NCBI RefSeq assembly: GCF_004359215.1
Contig: NC_090626.1
Location: 765,385-829,384, forward strand
DNA: 64,000 bases
Source of the DNA: Bremia lactucae
Lineage: Eukaryota; Oomycota; Peronosporomycetes; Peronosporales; Peronosporaceae
Reading direction: 5' to 3'
Positions 10,201-22,063 of the stretch are shown here, piece after piece; within the stretch, counting starts at the first letter, position 1; the number at the start of each line of letters is the position of its first letter. The notes beneath the pieces were generated by a model. The model ran no database searches and had not been told where the DNA came from. It was given only the letters and a program-made list of their open reading frames with translations. Made by a program: the position numbers and the translations under genes.

Positions 10201-13200
10201 CCTTCCAATATCGACTGTGTTCCAAGTAATTTTAACACAAATTACCGAAAATCTTCCGTGAATATAGAGTCTCGATCTGATGAGACCAGTTCACGGGGTA
10301 ACCCATGGAGTCGAAATTATGCGTCATACGAGCATAGCGTTTGGCTGTTATAGACTCCGGTACGGCAGCAAGACGTACCATCTTGCTGAAACGATCAACA
10401 AAGACAATAATACCATCATCTTTGTGATCGGCTTCGGAATTTTGAAGATGAAGTCCATTGATACGGACTGCCAACACTCTGGCTGAACAGGCAAGCGTTG
10501 TGACAGAACGCGGGATGAAGCAATGGGATTCACCCGCTGCGAGCTTCGCAAGCACGTATGTACTTGCGGACAATCTTATACTGGCGTGCACAGTACAATT
10601 GGCGATTTGTCGTGAGATTGGTCTTTTCACGTGCACGATGACCACTAGATGATGCGTAAACGCAAAATCATTATGGGTAGAGATGGCAACACTAGGTGGT
10701 TCGCCAACATTGGCAGTAAACCATTGCAGGTTGTGTATCGATCTGTTGAGGACCGATACGATTTCCAAATTTTTTAAGGGATTGCTGGGATATTTTTCAA
10801 AGGTAATTCATCAACCCTTTGAAAGTCTTATCTTCTTGACAATTCATTTCAACGTCGTCAAGTAATGTTGACGACGGAACACTTATTGTTGCAACAGTGA
10901 GCTTATCCATAATGTGTTGTTCGCAGCCGGCTTAAAATTGAGCCGGCGCGAAAGGACATCAGCGACGATGTTAAATCGTCCTGATAAATACTCCACGTAA
11001 AGTTGTATTCCGCGAAGAAAGACATTCATCTCGCCATTCTTTGCGAGAGGTGTGGAATGTTTACGGCGGTGCGTAAAGACGCATGGTCCGTATAAACAAT
11101 AGACGGTCCATCTCCCTAGAGATAGACCCTAAGCTTAGCCAGTGCGTATTTCATGGCAAGGAGTTCTTTGTCATGCACTGGGCAATCGCGTTAGCTGGTT
11201 GAAGCTGACGCGACTGATAGCAGACGACGCGCTCTGCGCGTCTGTATCAAATGGCATTAATGCACATTAAATGGTCATTCTTGGTCCGCAATCGCCAGGA
11301 TTGTGATTGCATCAAGCTTTGCTTGATTCTTTTAAAGGAACGCCGACTATCAGCGTTTCGTGGCCACTTTACATTTTCTTAAACAAAGAAGAAAGATGTA
11401 CGGTCATTTCGGCACAATTGCGTGAGTACTTGTGTAGGTAAGCCGCTAAACCGAGGGACTTTTCGAAGTCGCTTTACATCGACTGGCAAAGGCCAATCGG
11501 TGATCGCCTTGATCCTTTCCGGATCCGGGCTCGTGTACACCGCGTTTACCCACGAGGCACCCAAGAAGTGGTGTTTCGCTTGCAGCGAATATACGTTCTT
11601 GATATTTCTATACAGCTTATGCTTACCGATAAGTGTAAGAGCCTTTCAGACGTGGGTACGATGCTCATCAACGTCCTACTTTCCGTTCATGGCTCTATAA
11701 TGAACGAAGACGTTATTAAAATAACTTGGTGCGAAATCCCACTACACATCTGTAAATCTCGCAGGGTTTTTACTAAGTTCCTGTGGTAAAACTGGCCATT
11801 CCCATATTGAGGTGCTTACTGCTGTGAACGGAATACCTGTTCACGATAAGGATCTGACAAAATCTATATATCCGATCCATTAGCGGAAAGATAGTACTTT
11901 TTTATATAATCAATAATTACGTCTTTTCGTGGTATCGGCGTTTGGGCCGTTGCAGCGCTCAATTTATTTAACGCATGCACGATCCGCCACCCTCCTGTTC
12001 CTTTACGCACAGAAGGTCAGATAGCTATGTGGGGAGGCTGGCTCCCTAACATGGCCCATTGCCAAGCGATCGGTACAGAATTTTGTCAGTCGCTAATAGT
12101 TATCCACGAGGCGATGGCCACTGCTTCATACGTCCTATCCGATTCTTCTCACCGAGGACTTTTTGGTCCATAAATGGGCTGCTCAGAGCTCGTTCGTTCT
12201 CAGGAGAGACTATTGCCGACCGAATTTCGGACACGTAGTTGTCATCTGTGACAAGTACGCAGATCTGCTTGACTTTGCCACTAAGAAGATCACGCAAAAC
12301 TGTTTCGGTTCTAGCGTTGGCACTTGAGTTATCTCCAAAGCTAACTTCGGAGGCGCTATCCGATCAAGTTTATGAGCGCATACACTTGATCCACTGTTTA
12401 CTAAGACGTTTAAGGTCTCAGTTTGCTCGTTGAATCTTATTTCCAAAGGTACCTGAGAACCTTTTACCACGGGTTTCTGGGGACTTATTCCCGCTGATTT
12501 TTGGGGACCTATTCCCTCAATTTTTTATTTGGGGAGTATCCTCCCCAACTGCATCTAGCTGTGGTTTCGCTACCACAGCGAGATCCTCTACGATCGACTT
12601 TCCCGTCGATCTAGGACTTTCGCAATGTCTCTATAGATAGGCCTGGAATTTCTTGTTGGATGTTGCTTTCCGAACAAGCTTTCTTGTTTCGTACCAATCA
12701 ACTTATTCGAGCGGTCGAACTTCGACGCTGCTTGTGCTTGTGCACAGCCGTCGGGGTCTAACTCCGCAGTGTGATGGGTTTTCACACTGAAGTCTTGCGC
12801 AGTCGTACAAAACTCATGAACCACAAGTGAGGCCATCGCACTCACTCGTTGGACATCCACACGCTTGTGGACGCTCCAAGACATTCATGAGATGACCCTC
12901 TGATGAACGAGAGACAGGAATCGTCACGGCTTGATGCTGCCAACTTATGTATAACTGGTATTCTCTGAGCTATGGTTATCCGAGTATGACATCAAAGTCG
13001 TCACACAAATCAAGCACGATGAACTCATCATCGTACTTGTTACCCTTTAATGTGTTTTAGATACCAACTACACGTTTATTTACTGTTACAGATGCGTCTG
13101 TGGCTAAGCGCACTGTCATCGTCGTTAAAGGGATATTGAGCTCAATAAATTTGAGTCCGCGATCTTCTAGCGATTGGCCTCGAATGAGATTGTTCGACTT

Positions 13201-14568
13201 CCCATAATCGACTAGGCAGTTTATTTGCCACTATAATTTTCAAGGTGATGAAGTAATTCTGATCATCTGGGGCAGTCTCACACAATGTTTGTGTGTGAGG
13301 GGAAACTTTCGTCAAAAGGCCTGTAAAACTTTTGACGTTGCTGAATCAGTAGGGCGCTCCGAACCTTTTGACCCTGACCGTGTTTTGATGATCCGCCTCG
13401 CCGTTGCGATTTGTAAAAGCGTCGAATTCGCGTCCTCCGCTGTTCCTAGCGGGAAGCCTATTCTTTCGTCAGAGTGTCAAGGCACTGGCCGTGGGACACT
13501 AAGCTCATAGGTATAGTGACCCGTCTTTTGACAACGATTACATGTTTGCAATCGTTTGTGACTTCAATAGCAAGATTTCTTGCTTTCCACATACGAGAGG
13601 TTCATAGGTTCTGGACGTCCGTTTTCTTGTCATCTCGGAGGATGATACGCTCCAGAGTGGACGAAAGTCTGTCTACTAACATTTTTTTTGCTCCGCTATA
13701 GAGATCGCTTGGTCAAGCGACTCTAATTCTAGCCGGGACAGGTGGGTCTTAACAGGGTCGTCAGCAAGACCTTTAATATAAGCAGTTACCTGTGTTGGCT
13801 CATCAATTGGATGACTAACGATTCAACTGACCAGGCATCGTAAATTTTGGGCATAAGCGTGAATGTCACGCTTGCCCTGCTTTACATCCAGAAGCTCGGC
13901 TCGAGCCCCAAATTCAGCACGTGGTGGCTCAAATGTTTGTTTAAGTCTGATCTTAAAGACCTCATATAACTCAAAGAACTAATGATTCGTGAAGATTGAG
14001 CCTCAAGGCCCAAGATTTGGCGCGTCCAGCTAAGTTGGACATCCCAAATTTCACTTTCGTTGGATCATCATTAATGGGGCAAGCATTAATGGCGTCGTCT
14101 AATGCGACGAACCATCTTAAAAGGGAGTCGCCTTCGACTGCCTTAAACTCAAAGGTTTCTATATTTAAGCTTTCGGATCGACGCGGAAGCGTCGGCCCAT
14201 TAGCAGCATTTACATGGTGCTGTCTCAGCAGTTCCAATTGTTGAGCACCTTGTTCTCTCAACACCTCTGCGTGTTGAGAGCCTGGCTAGTGAAGCAAGGT
14301 ACTATTTCGCTGTCTCGTCTCAGGCGGATATGGCCGCATGTCGCCCATCTGTGCTCAGAGTAAACAGCATGGAGCCAAGGGCTGGCCCGCCTACGACCGA
14401 ACTCATACATTTGATCGCTCTCCATTCAAGGTCACTCAAATGAGAGAAGCTTTCACGCGTTGCGTGATAGCTTTCTTGAAGGGCTTGGAAGCTCTCCCTT
14501 CTCCATCAACATGTCCATGTTGGATGAAACGTGCGTAGACTGTAAACGGACTACGAAGTGCTACCAGA
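10200..14568 (-). mobile_element. Ty3/gypsy family B, gag-pol body with primer-binding site
   Basis: Element sense is minus. Reading down from the 5' LTR (14569-14835): a 2-nt spacer and a primer-binding-site-like TGGTAGCACTTCGTAGTCCG ending at 14547; Gag at 13550-14540 (capsid piece VEGDSLLRWFVALDDAI, AGRAKSWALRL at 13971-14264); protease and linker 12100-13500; reverse transcriptase/RNase H remnants 10900-12060; integrase at 10232-10768 with VSMDFIF, GIIVFVDRFSKMV and VPESITA. Every module has frameshifts or stops, so the copy is dead. It breaks off at about 10200 without its 3' end. Confidence 0.8.
13971..14264 (-). pseudogene. Gypsy B Gag (retrotransposon capsid) fragment
   Basis: 97-residue open frame with the Retrotrans_gag-type core: SLNIETFEFKAVEGDSLL, RWFVALDDAI, AGRAKSWAL. 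It aligns with the better preserved family A Gag at 32798-33283. Preceded by a Gln/Leu-rich helix (EQGAQQLELLRQHH). It continues past a frameshift toward 13700 with a decayed zinc-knuckle region. Confidence 0.7.
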
Positions 14569-14835
14569 TGTAACGGGCACCCTTTGCTAGTACTCATAAA
14601 AGTACTAGTTAACCTACACTAATTACAGTGAAGGTAGGGGCGCCTCGTTTACTTTAACGTATACGACGTGCAGAGGAAGGTTCTAAGTAGCTAGAAAGTC
14701 CTAGCTACCAAAGGTTAATTCTAAGGCTATAAAGTAAAGAAATAAAGTAAAACTGTATTGATAGATTCAGTCTCTACGTAACGACCCTATATCTACTACT
14801 GACTTCATTGTATTAATATTAAAATATGTATGGCG
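14569..14835 (-). repeat. 5' LTR of the gypsy B element, truncated
   Basis: Starts TGTAACGGGCACCC next to the primer-binding site of the element at 10200-14568 and shares the B LTR core. It ends abruptly after ATGTATGGCG at about 14835; the rest is missing, and 120 bp later the family A LTR begins. Confidence 0.7.
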
Positions 14836-14951
14836 ATCCAGCTTCACGGCCGATCTAGCTTCCATGGCCGATCCAAATCCTTCCCAGCCAATCAACCATG
14901 ATGCTTTGGGTACTTACTACAGATGACTGGGACCACTTTCCTTTTCCTTCT

Positions 14952-15393
14952 CGTAACGGGGCACTACGACTTGTACCGCTTCAGTACAAGTCCACTTCGC
15001 ACTGCTTCAGTTGCAAGTGGTGCCTTACGTCACTTCACGTACTCTAGTACGTGCAGAGGAAGATTTCTATCTAAGACAACTAATTTAAAGAGGGTTTAAT
15101 GAAAACTGTATTAATGTAATTAAGTATCTCTTCTTTCCATCTGTTAATGCTAACTTAATTATAAACTAATATTAAACATGCAATTGAAATCTTATCTGTC
15201 TCTCTCTTTGTTTACGTTTACAGCTGATTAGTATGCGATTTAAATAGATATGATGGCCTATACCTATTTATCGGTAAGATTTCTGAACATCAATATATAA
15301 AGTAATGTTCTCCAAATATTATCTACCTTTTAGATAATATATTAATTAACAGCCTTTTTGTGTTAATTTCATGTAACGATACACCCCGTTACA
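14952..15393 (-). repeat. 3' LTR of gypsy family A, copy 1
   Basis: 442 bp from CGTAACGGGGCACTACGACT (first base C instead of T) to CATGTAACGATACACCCCGTTACA. About 93% alike by eye to the LTR at 33340-33784 and close to 26214-26657. The purine-rich tract GGGAGGGGTGA lies directly beside it on the minus strand (15394-15404), so this is the 3' LTR of a minus-sense element. Confidence 0.85.
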
Positions 15394-15404
15394 TCACCCC
15401 TCCC
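15394..15404 (-). other. Polypurine tract of gypsy A
   Basis: On the minus strand GGGAGGGGTGA directly precedes the LTR start TGTAACGGGG. It sets the element's sense strand (minus). G-rich tracts in the same place mark families B (before 19996) and C (beside 41327 and 61618). Confidence 0.75.
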
Positions 15405-15449
15405 TTAAACGACAATCACTCTGACTGTCATTGAATGGAGTGGTCACTA

Positions 15450-15925
15450 TGTCACCACTTAATTTAAAAATGATGTTGATTGGTCAAAACCGCCATTTTA
15501 AATTCTGTCGCATGAAGAACAAATTCATGCGGGGTGCTGATAGTGCGGTGCCTTCGTCTGCCGCAAGAGATATAAGCGGTTCGTGCAGCCGCGGGTGACC
15601 CACTGTTATCTCTTGCGGCAGACGTTCCGTCTGCCGTAGTATATTCTTCTCACGCAACACTAGATGTTGCGGGTGCACGTGGTGATTCACCACGTGAATA
15701 CGACCCCTCTTTGGAGGTCGACTGCGAATGCGAGTCGGACGAAATGGCCGACTCGGCGAGAATAGAACAGTAGCCTGATAGACGTCAGGCGGCTGACTAT
15801 GAGCCTTCGAATGAGAGGGCTCATTCTGATAGACGAGTTAATAGTCTAAATGGTTCCGACGATGAGGATGATCCCTCATCGCCCGTTCCGTCTCCCGTAC
15901 GGTCACATGCATTTGTTTCTGTGCA
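15450..15925 (+). pseudogene. Gypsy A antisense ORF remnant
   Basis: Plus strand, opposite to pol, starting about 50 bp from the 3' LTR. A frame from the ATG at 15456 runs to a stop near 15594; then in other frames comes an acidic stretch (EVDCECESDEMADSAR), a charged segment (NERAHSDRRVNSLNG) and SDDEDDPSSPVPSPVRSHA. The composition resembles the N-terminal parts of the antisense ORFs of families B and C but the sequence differs. The rest is lost in a deletion that joins it to the integrase N-domain at 15838. Confidence 0.45.
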
Positions 15926-17613
15926 ACACTATGTCCACTTGTTGGAGCATCGTGACACTCATACATGATACGCAAGCGCAACTCATTGTAAGTTGGGACG
16001 ACGACACGTGGGGTGTCGCCGGCAACGGCTGTGTAATACACTAAGTCGTTACGTGTTGTGTATCGATCGGATGGCGATCGATATAAAGTCGGGAAATCTT
16101 TAAAAGAGTTATCGGATGGTTCATTTAATCATCCATCAAACATAGAAGGTCCTTATCTTCTCTGTAGGCTTTCTTTATGTCATCAAGTAATGTTGATGAC
16201 GGAACACTCGTAGTGAGTGTTGCAACAGTGGGATTAATTTTACTGTTGGAGTGCACTGCTGACTCGAAATCGGGTCGGCGTGATAGCGCATCAGCGACGA
16301 CATTAAGTCGTCCTGGTTTATATTCGACGGAGAAATTATACTCCGCGAAGAAGGATAGCTAGCTTGCCATTCTTTGCGATAGGTGTGGGCTGTTCACGGC
16401 CGTGCGTAATGACGCAGGTCCGTATATACGATGAACGGTCTATCTCCTAGGAGGTAGACCCAAAATTTAGCCAATGCAAATTTCATGGCAAGGAGTTACT
16501 TGTCAGCACTGGGTAATTGCGTTTAGCTTATTGCAGCTGGCGCGATTGGTAACAGACGACGCGCTCCTCGCGTCAGTATCGTATTGCATTAAAGCGCAGC
16601 CGATTGCGAAATCGCTGGCGTCACGGACCACATGAAATGGTCTGTCTTGATCTGCAACCGCCAAGATGGGCGATTGCATCAAGCTTTGCTTGATACCTTC
16701 AAACGAACGCTGACAATCAGCGTTCCATAACCATTTCTCGTCTTTTTTCAAGAGACAAGAGAGATGAACTGTCATATTTGCATAATTGCGAGAGTACTTG
16801 TGCAAGTACGCCGCTAAACCAAGGAACTTTCTAAGTCCCTTGACATCGACTGGAACTGGCCAGTTGGTGGTTGCCTTGATCTTTTCGGGATCAGGGCGCA
16901 CGCCGTGTTTACCGACGATGCACCCAAGAAGTGGTATTTCGCTTGCAGCGAATATACACTTCTTGAGATTTGCATACAACTTATGCTTTCGCATAAGTGT
17001 AAGAACCTGACGAACGTGAGTTTTATGAACTTCCACGTCCGTCTTACCGTCCATGGCCCGGCTATGGACGAATACATCGTCGAAATAACTCGGTGCGAAT
17101 TTTTGCACCGGACTCAACGGATTCGTTACGCATCTGTTGAAAGTTGCAGGAGCGTTACTAAGCTCCTGTGGCATTAATAGCTTTTTCCAAAGCATCCCAC
17201 TGGGAGTGCTCACTGCTGTGTACGGGATGTCTTGTTCACGCATAAGGATCTGATAAAATTCATCCATCAGATCCATAGACGGAAAGATGGTACTCTTAGA
17301 CATACCATCTATGATTACGTCTTTTCTAGGTATCGGCGTTTGAGCCGGTACCGTTGCAGCATTCAGTTTATTAAATGCGTGCACTATCCGCCACCCTCCT
17401 GTCGCCTTCGGCACACAGAAGGTTGGAGAGCTATGTGGGGAGGTTGACCTCCTTTCATGGCCCGCTTTTACGCGACCGGTAAAGAATTTATCGATCGCAA
17501 GTACTTCTTCACGTGGCAGTGGCCACTGCTTCACTGACACAGTACTTCGAGCCCGGTTTGAGCTCGATCTAATGTCGAGTGCCTTAATCCATAGGCAACT
17601 CGCATGGAACTAT
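15838..17613 (-). pseudogene. Ty3/gypsy A pol: reverse transcriptase, RNase H, integrase start
   Basis: The longest pol frame is 16503-17540 (345 residues): ATGGWRIVHAFNKLNAAT, MDLMDEFYQILMRE, the catalytic YFDDVFVHSRA, CIFAASEIPLLG, WPVPVDVKGLRKFLGLA and the RNase H start VRDASDFAIGCALMQ. After a stop the RNase H tail (SVEYKPGRLNVVADALSRRPD) follows on the same strand at 16260-16500, then the integrase zinc-binding start RIMYECHDAPTSGH at 15838-16041. The integrase core is deleted. The 5' part (gag, protease) is cut off at about 17613. By eye it is about 94% identical over 160 bp to the other family A copy at 30720-30880. Confidence 0.88.
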
Positions 17614-18100
17614 CTAGGGAATACAAGGACTCGCTCGAGCAAAAAAAAAGTTTAGCTCTTGCTCATCACGCATTAGCACTAAGGTCAATGCGAAAGATAC
17701 TAATGTTGATTTAATTTACATTGAGGTGGACAAACTCAGTAATAACAATAATGTTATTACTGACTTTAATAACGATGCTGAAAGACTTAACATCAAAAAG
17801 AAAATTATTAATGAGAACGATAATACTCTTAATAACGAATAGATTTAAATACCGCAGTGCGAGCCGGTCGCACTGAAAACAAAAAAAGAGATAGCAGGTA
17901 ATTTTTTTTGGCTTGAGAAGCATGGGTCCGTCTTGTACAGGAGTCCATCGCTGATGCGGTGGACCAACAGAAACGGAAGACAACATACCATCAATTAATT
18001 CTAATAACCCAGTCGTACTGTCTACGGTTGACCTTCTGAAACATGTCGTGATGAAGGCAGTGATAAATTACTGCCCAGGTATATTGGGCCGTTTTGTGTT
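17614..18100. other. Unassigned sequence between gypsy A and B fragments
   Basis: Begins with an A run (17641-17650) and contains an Asn/Ile-rich stretch. It has no recognisable motif, RNA gene or LTR end. It could be the internal region of the B element whose 3' LTR is at 19996, but nothing supports this directly. Confidence 0.4.
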
Positions 18101-19852
18101 CTACATCGCTGCCTCGTGGTATGCGTGCGCGCATCCTACGTTTTATGTTGGGTATCTATGGGTACGAGGCTTCTTCCAATTCCGGGTTACACCGGAACGG
18201 TCGAGGGCATCGCCAAAGCCTGATGGTTTCGAGCCAAAGCCTTGTTGTCTCGGAACATAGTCTGATTCTCTTGAACCAGACGATCCACTCTTTCCTTCAA
18301 GGAAGAGATCTTCTGACGAGCTGTCACCAGCTCGTTTTGAAGGGACTGACATGTCCTCTTGTTCGCCATTTGTTCAGTCGCAACCTGCGCACAATTTTTC
18401 ATATGGTCACGAAACACATTGTCGACAGTCACCGCTAACTCGCTGCGATGGGCTCGCTCGTGATCAAGATCCTCCTTTAGATAATAAGAGGAGTGGTCCA
18501 ATCACGATGTTGATTCGGGCTCGTCAAATGAGTCGATCCCGATTCCCCCCCCTCCACATCCGTTGACAAATTCGAGTGATGAGAAGCATTTTCATGTTGA
18601 AAGCTTCTTGAACCGCCGTGAGGTAAAGGGGGTTCGAACGAGTCATCTCGTTCGTTGGCGAGGGTATCCACCCTCGCATGATAGTTAGGAACCTCGTTCC
18701 CAACTGATGTTGGACGGGTCTCGTCTTGCAGTACGATGAGAACATCCGCCTCGACAGAGAGTCCATCAAGAACGAACGTTTCCCGCGCTCGTAATAGTAT
18801 TGAAGGTTCTCAATCCCTTGATGCATCTTGTTAGATGAGCGTCCTCAAATGAGAATCTTTAAGGGAATATTTCTTTGCTCTCTACCTCAAGCTTTGGGGT
18901 ACATGCTTCTTTAGAGGCATGACCTGCCCCTTTAAAACAGCATTGACATGAGTCCCCCCACGAAAGGCAAGGAATTCCTGCCTGTCTAGACAAACGTTGT
19001 AGCTTATAGTGTGCACCGACTACGGTCCGTTTCTCGAACCGTTCACGGAGAGCATTTAGCTTGTCAGGCCTATGTTTTGCATATTGAGCACAAAGGCTGT
19101 CCAAGCTTGGAGCAAAGGTTTGCATCCTTCCCCCGCATAGAAGAGTACTACCGATGCCGATAAAGAATTCCGTCTCATTCTCACCAGTGAAGCCTGGCTG
19201 AGTCAAATAACGGAATGTGATATCGATCGTTGTCATACCAGACCAACGAATTAGGTTATTCTTCGAGGGGAAACTATGTCTATTTTCAGGAGCGAGCCGC
19301 AACGTTTTGCGATTCCTCTCTTGATGGCGCATGTTAACGTTAACTTGGCCCTTGAAGCAATCCCTAGAATCACTCCTTTCCTGGCGTATGCAAACTAGCA
19401 CCACCAGTAACACTCTTCCCTACAGATCACTTAGTTTCTAGTGACGTATACTTAGTCACCAGAGTGATCATCGCCCACGAAGTCACCATCCGATGACTCC
19501 CCACCAAACTCGTCATCACCTCTTAGGTTGTCACATTAGAAACCAAAGGTTTAACGGACTCGTCCTTAGGTGATCCGGCGGCATTTACAGTAGCCACTGA
19601 GTCGGGCGGTGCCGGTGACTTGGTCCAGTCACCTACAATTGGTGTAGCAGGTGACTTGTCACCGTCACCTGCAATTATATTATCAGATGACATATCTCAG
19701 TCACCTTCAATTGGGGTAGGAGGTTACGTATTCCACACAGTCGACGCATTAGCGTCTACTTAAACATTTGCAATACTAACAGCTGCACTAATCCGTGCAG
19801 CTGCCAGCTTTGCGGCCTCACGGGCCACGCGCACAGACTTGTTTGTCGCCAT
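18100..19852 (-). pseudogene. Gypsy B antisense ORF (best copy)
   Basis: Minus-strand coding-like region beginning with an ATG at 19852 (MATNKSVRVAREAAKLAAAR), about 140 bp inside the 3' LTR. In order: an Asp/Ser/Thr-rich segment; 18859-19413 (184 residues) with RFEKRTVVGAHYKLQRLSRQ and a zinc-knuckle-like C-x2-C-x5-H-x5-C (CQCCFKGAGHASKEAC); 18524-18826 (GIENLQYYYERGKRSF); then a coiled coil 18187-18501 (NELVTARQKISSLKERVDRL, RDNKALARNHQAL). About 550 residues in total, with frameshifts between the parts. The element's sense strand is plus (polypurine tract before 19996), so this gene is antisense. Function unknown. It has no reverse transcriptase, integrase or protease motif and differs from the sense Gag. 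Confidence 0.6.
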
Positions 19853-19995
19853 GTTGATCTCGGTCAAAATCAATAAGGCAAATAATAACGGTATTTTGAT
19901 TAAAATCAATAATGCAAAATTACACGGAAAGACATAATAGTATTTCCGGTCACCCTACATCAGTCGCAATAGTGACTGTTAGTTAAGGTGGGGTG

Positions 19996-20476
19996 ATGAA
20001 ATGGGGTGTCTCGTTTCATAGGTATTATTTCCTATAAGAGGAAATAAACAAAGAAATACGAAATTATATCTTCATTAATTTTAACTTAAATAGTACTCAT
20101 ATTACCAAATTTGGTAATTGATACAATAAAACATTAGGTCTATTGATCGGTTGATTTAAGTCTAAATCAGTCCAGTCAATCATTATAAGACAAGGATAGT
20201 GTGGATCGCAAGGACGCGACATCCTTAGTTAAATATTAATATAATACGTTCAGAAGTAGATAGATGATCGTTACTTAGGAAACTAAATACATTAATACAG
20301 CTTTACTATTCTCTATTGATAAGCCTTAGTCTAGACCTGTAAGCTAAAGACCCTAAGATCCATAGAAACCTTCCTCTGTAACTTTGTGTACGTGTAATTT
20401 CGAGGCATCTCACCTACATTGTAATCAGTGTAAGGTTAACTAGTACTGATCAGTACTATTGAAAGGTGCCCCGTTA
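19996..20476 (+). repeat. 3' LTR of a gypsy B element
   Basis: 481 bp from TGAAATGGGGTGTCTCG to AAAGGTGCCCCGTTACA. Directly before it on the plus strand is GGTGGGGTGA, a polypurine tract, so the element is plus-sense and its body lies to the left. The LTR core matches both halves of 1650-3533 in reverse orientation. Just downstream, 20476-20520 resembles a family C LTR piece (AGTGGTGGGTCTAATTACTTCACT). Confidence 0.78.
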
Positions 20477-20639
20477 CACAAGTGGTGGGTCTAATTACTT
20501 CACTTGTGTGGGGCAACTTTCATTGCGAATAGGTGCGAATCCAGCGTGGGAAATGCGTCGTCTGTGTACGTGCTACATGTGATGCTCACTCACAGGCTTC
20601 ACCACCGAGCTAAGAAGTTGTCATCACCACTTTTGTTGT

Positions 20640-20945
20640 TCTGTTAGGATCATGGCAGGGGTATGGCCATTTCCATATGTTTCGATCCAAACAAGGAGAT
20701 TTTCTCTCTCTTGTCCTCATATGTCTCAACACTGACAACAAGAGGGCAAGCCTTAGGCTCCTGATCAGGTACAGGAATTTACCGAGTTGCATAAATGCTG
20801 CTAAGTGGTCCGATATAGAAAGATTCATGTTGCAGAAAGGCTTTAAGCCTTGCAACAAGAACCTTTGGGCCCTGAAAAGGATGTGATCTCTACGATCCAG
20901 CCCAAACAAATTTGTAAGGTTATCAAACGCTACGCGTTTCACCCC
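20640..20945 (-). pseudogene. Copia Gag-like fragment
   Basis: Minus-strand frame 20610-20942 with MNLSISDHLAAFMQLGKFL followed by LRLALLLSVL, the pattern of the copia Gag core (SVxDHLxxFxxL ... DExxAxxLLxSLP). About 100 residues with no other copia domain beside it. Confidence 0.5.
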
Positions 20946-21366
20946 TAAAAGTTTGAGAAATGGATCTATGTCAGCAGACGCTCGGACTTATAAAGACTCA
21001 GGCGTAGATTGGCGAATCGGACTTAATTCATTAAGATTATACGAAAAACTAAACTTTAATTAAAATTTAAAATGTGGAACCTTACCTTAATTCCACCAGA
21101 TCTCTATCTGGTGGCTACTACTCGTATTTCGTATCACCTACATAAAAATGGGATTGTTTTAGCCAATCAGAAGCCTTACTTATTGCGCTCCGCATATTTT
21201 TTTTCACGATAAAAAAACATCGTTTTGAATCGGGCTGGGTCAAGTTGATCTACTCTCCATATCCTTCTTTTTGACTTGTAAACAAGCGGGTCCTACGAAT
21301 TATTATCAATCACAATACATTCTCTATATCACACTCAATTTCTACTTTCTTCCTTGTCAGGCTGTT
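20946..21366. other. Unassigned, AT-rich
   Basis: No gene seen. Contains a short hairpin, CCACCAGATCTCTATCTGGTGG (21097-21118). This stretch may hold the lost 5' end of the MULE that follows. Confidence 0.4.
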
Positions 21367-21919
21367 CTACAATGCTTCCACCACACCACCCAATGCATCC
21401 TTTCCCAGCACAATGGCCCTGACGGATGCAGCTCGCGAATTCGCTCATGCAGAAGGATATGCTGTGTCTACCCTAAATTCCGACAAAAAGAAGATTATTT
21501 TGTAATGCGATCGACGTGGTACCTACCTGCAAAGGGCAGCAACATGACTTGAGTTGCCGCGAAACTCTGCGAGCCGATTGACTAATTGCCCGTTTCGTCT
21601 ATCAGGGCGTCTACCAAGCGATAACAGCTTGCAACTGCGAACTTTTCATAGGGAACATAATCATGAACCTTCAGACAACATAAGTAGTCATCCGACTGCC
21701 TGACGCTTTCAATCAGAGCAAAATTTGTTAGTACAAAAACTTCTTAAGGCTGGGATTGCGCCGAAAGAAATTGTCACAACCCTACGCCAAATAGATCCCA
21801 GCACAAAAGCAATAGGAAGGACAATCTACAACGAGCGCCAGCGGTGCGAGCAGAAGAGCTTCGCAATCGTACACCACTGGACGCTCTATTTGACATTCTG
21901 CATCATGCAGAGTGGGTTT

Positions 21920-21960
21920 ATAGGTGTGAAAGATGATTATCATCATCTTTTCACACCTAT
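21920..21960. repeat. Short palindrome inside the MULE pseudogene
   Basis: ATAGGTGTGAAAGATGAT followed four bases later by its reverse complement with one extra base. It sits at a point where the transposase reading frame is lost. Confidence 0.8.
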
Positions 21961-21999
21961 TCTATGCCAGCCAAAAATCTGTGGAACTCCTTTACAGAC

Positions 22000-22063
22000 A
22001 TCCATACGCTTTGGTGGCGGACTGCACCTAGATAGGTGCAGTCCACCACCAAAGCGTAAGGAT
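22000..22063. repeat. Second palindrome inside the MULE pseudogene
   Basis: Arms 22000-22030 and 22033-22063 are reverse complements with two mismatches in 31 bases, separated by 2 bases. The left arm encodes the catalytic VADCT block. The right arm is a backward copy of it where the next part of the transposase should be. Confidence 0.85.
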
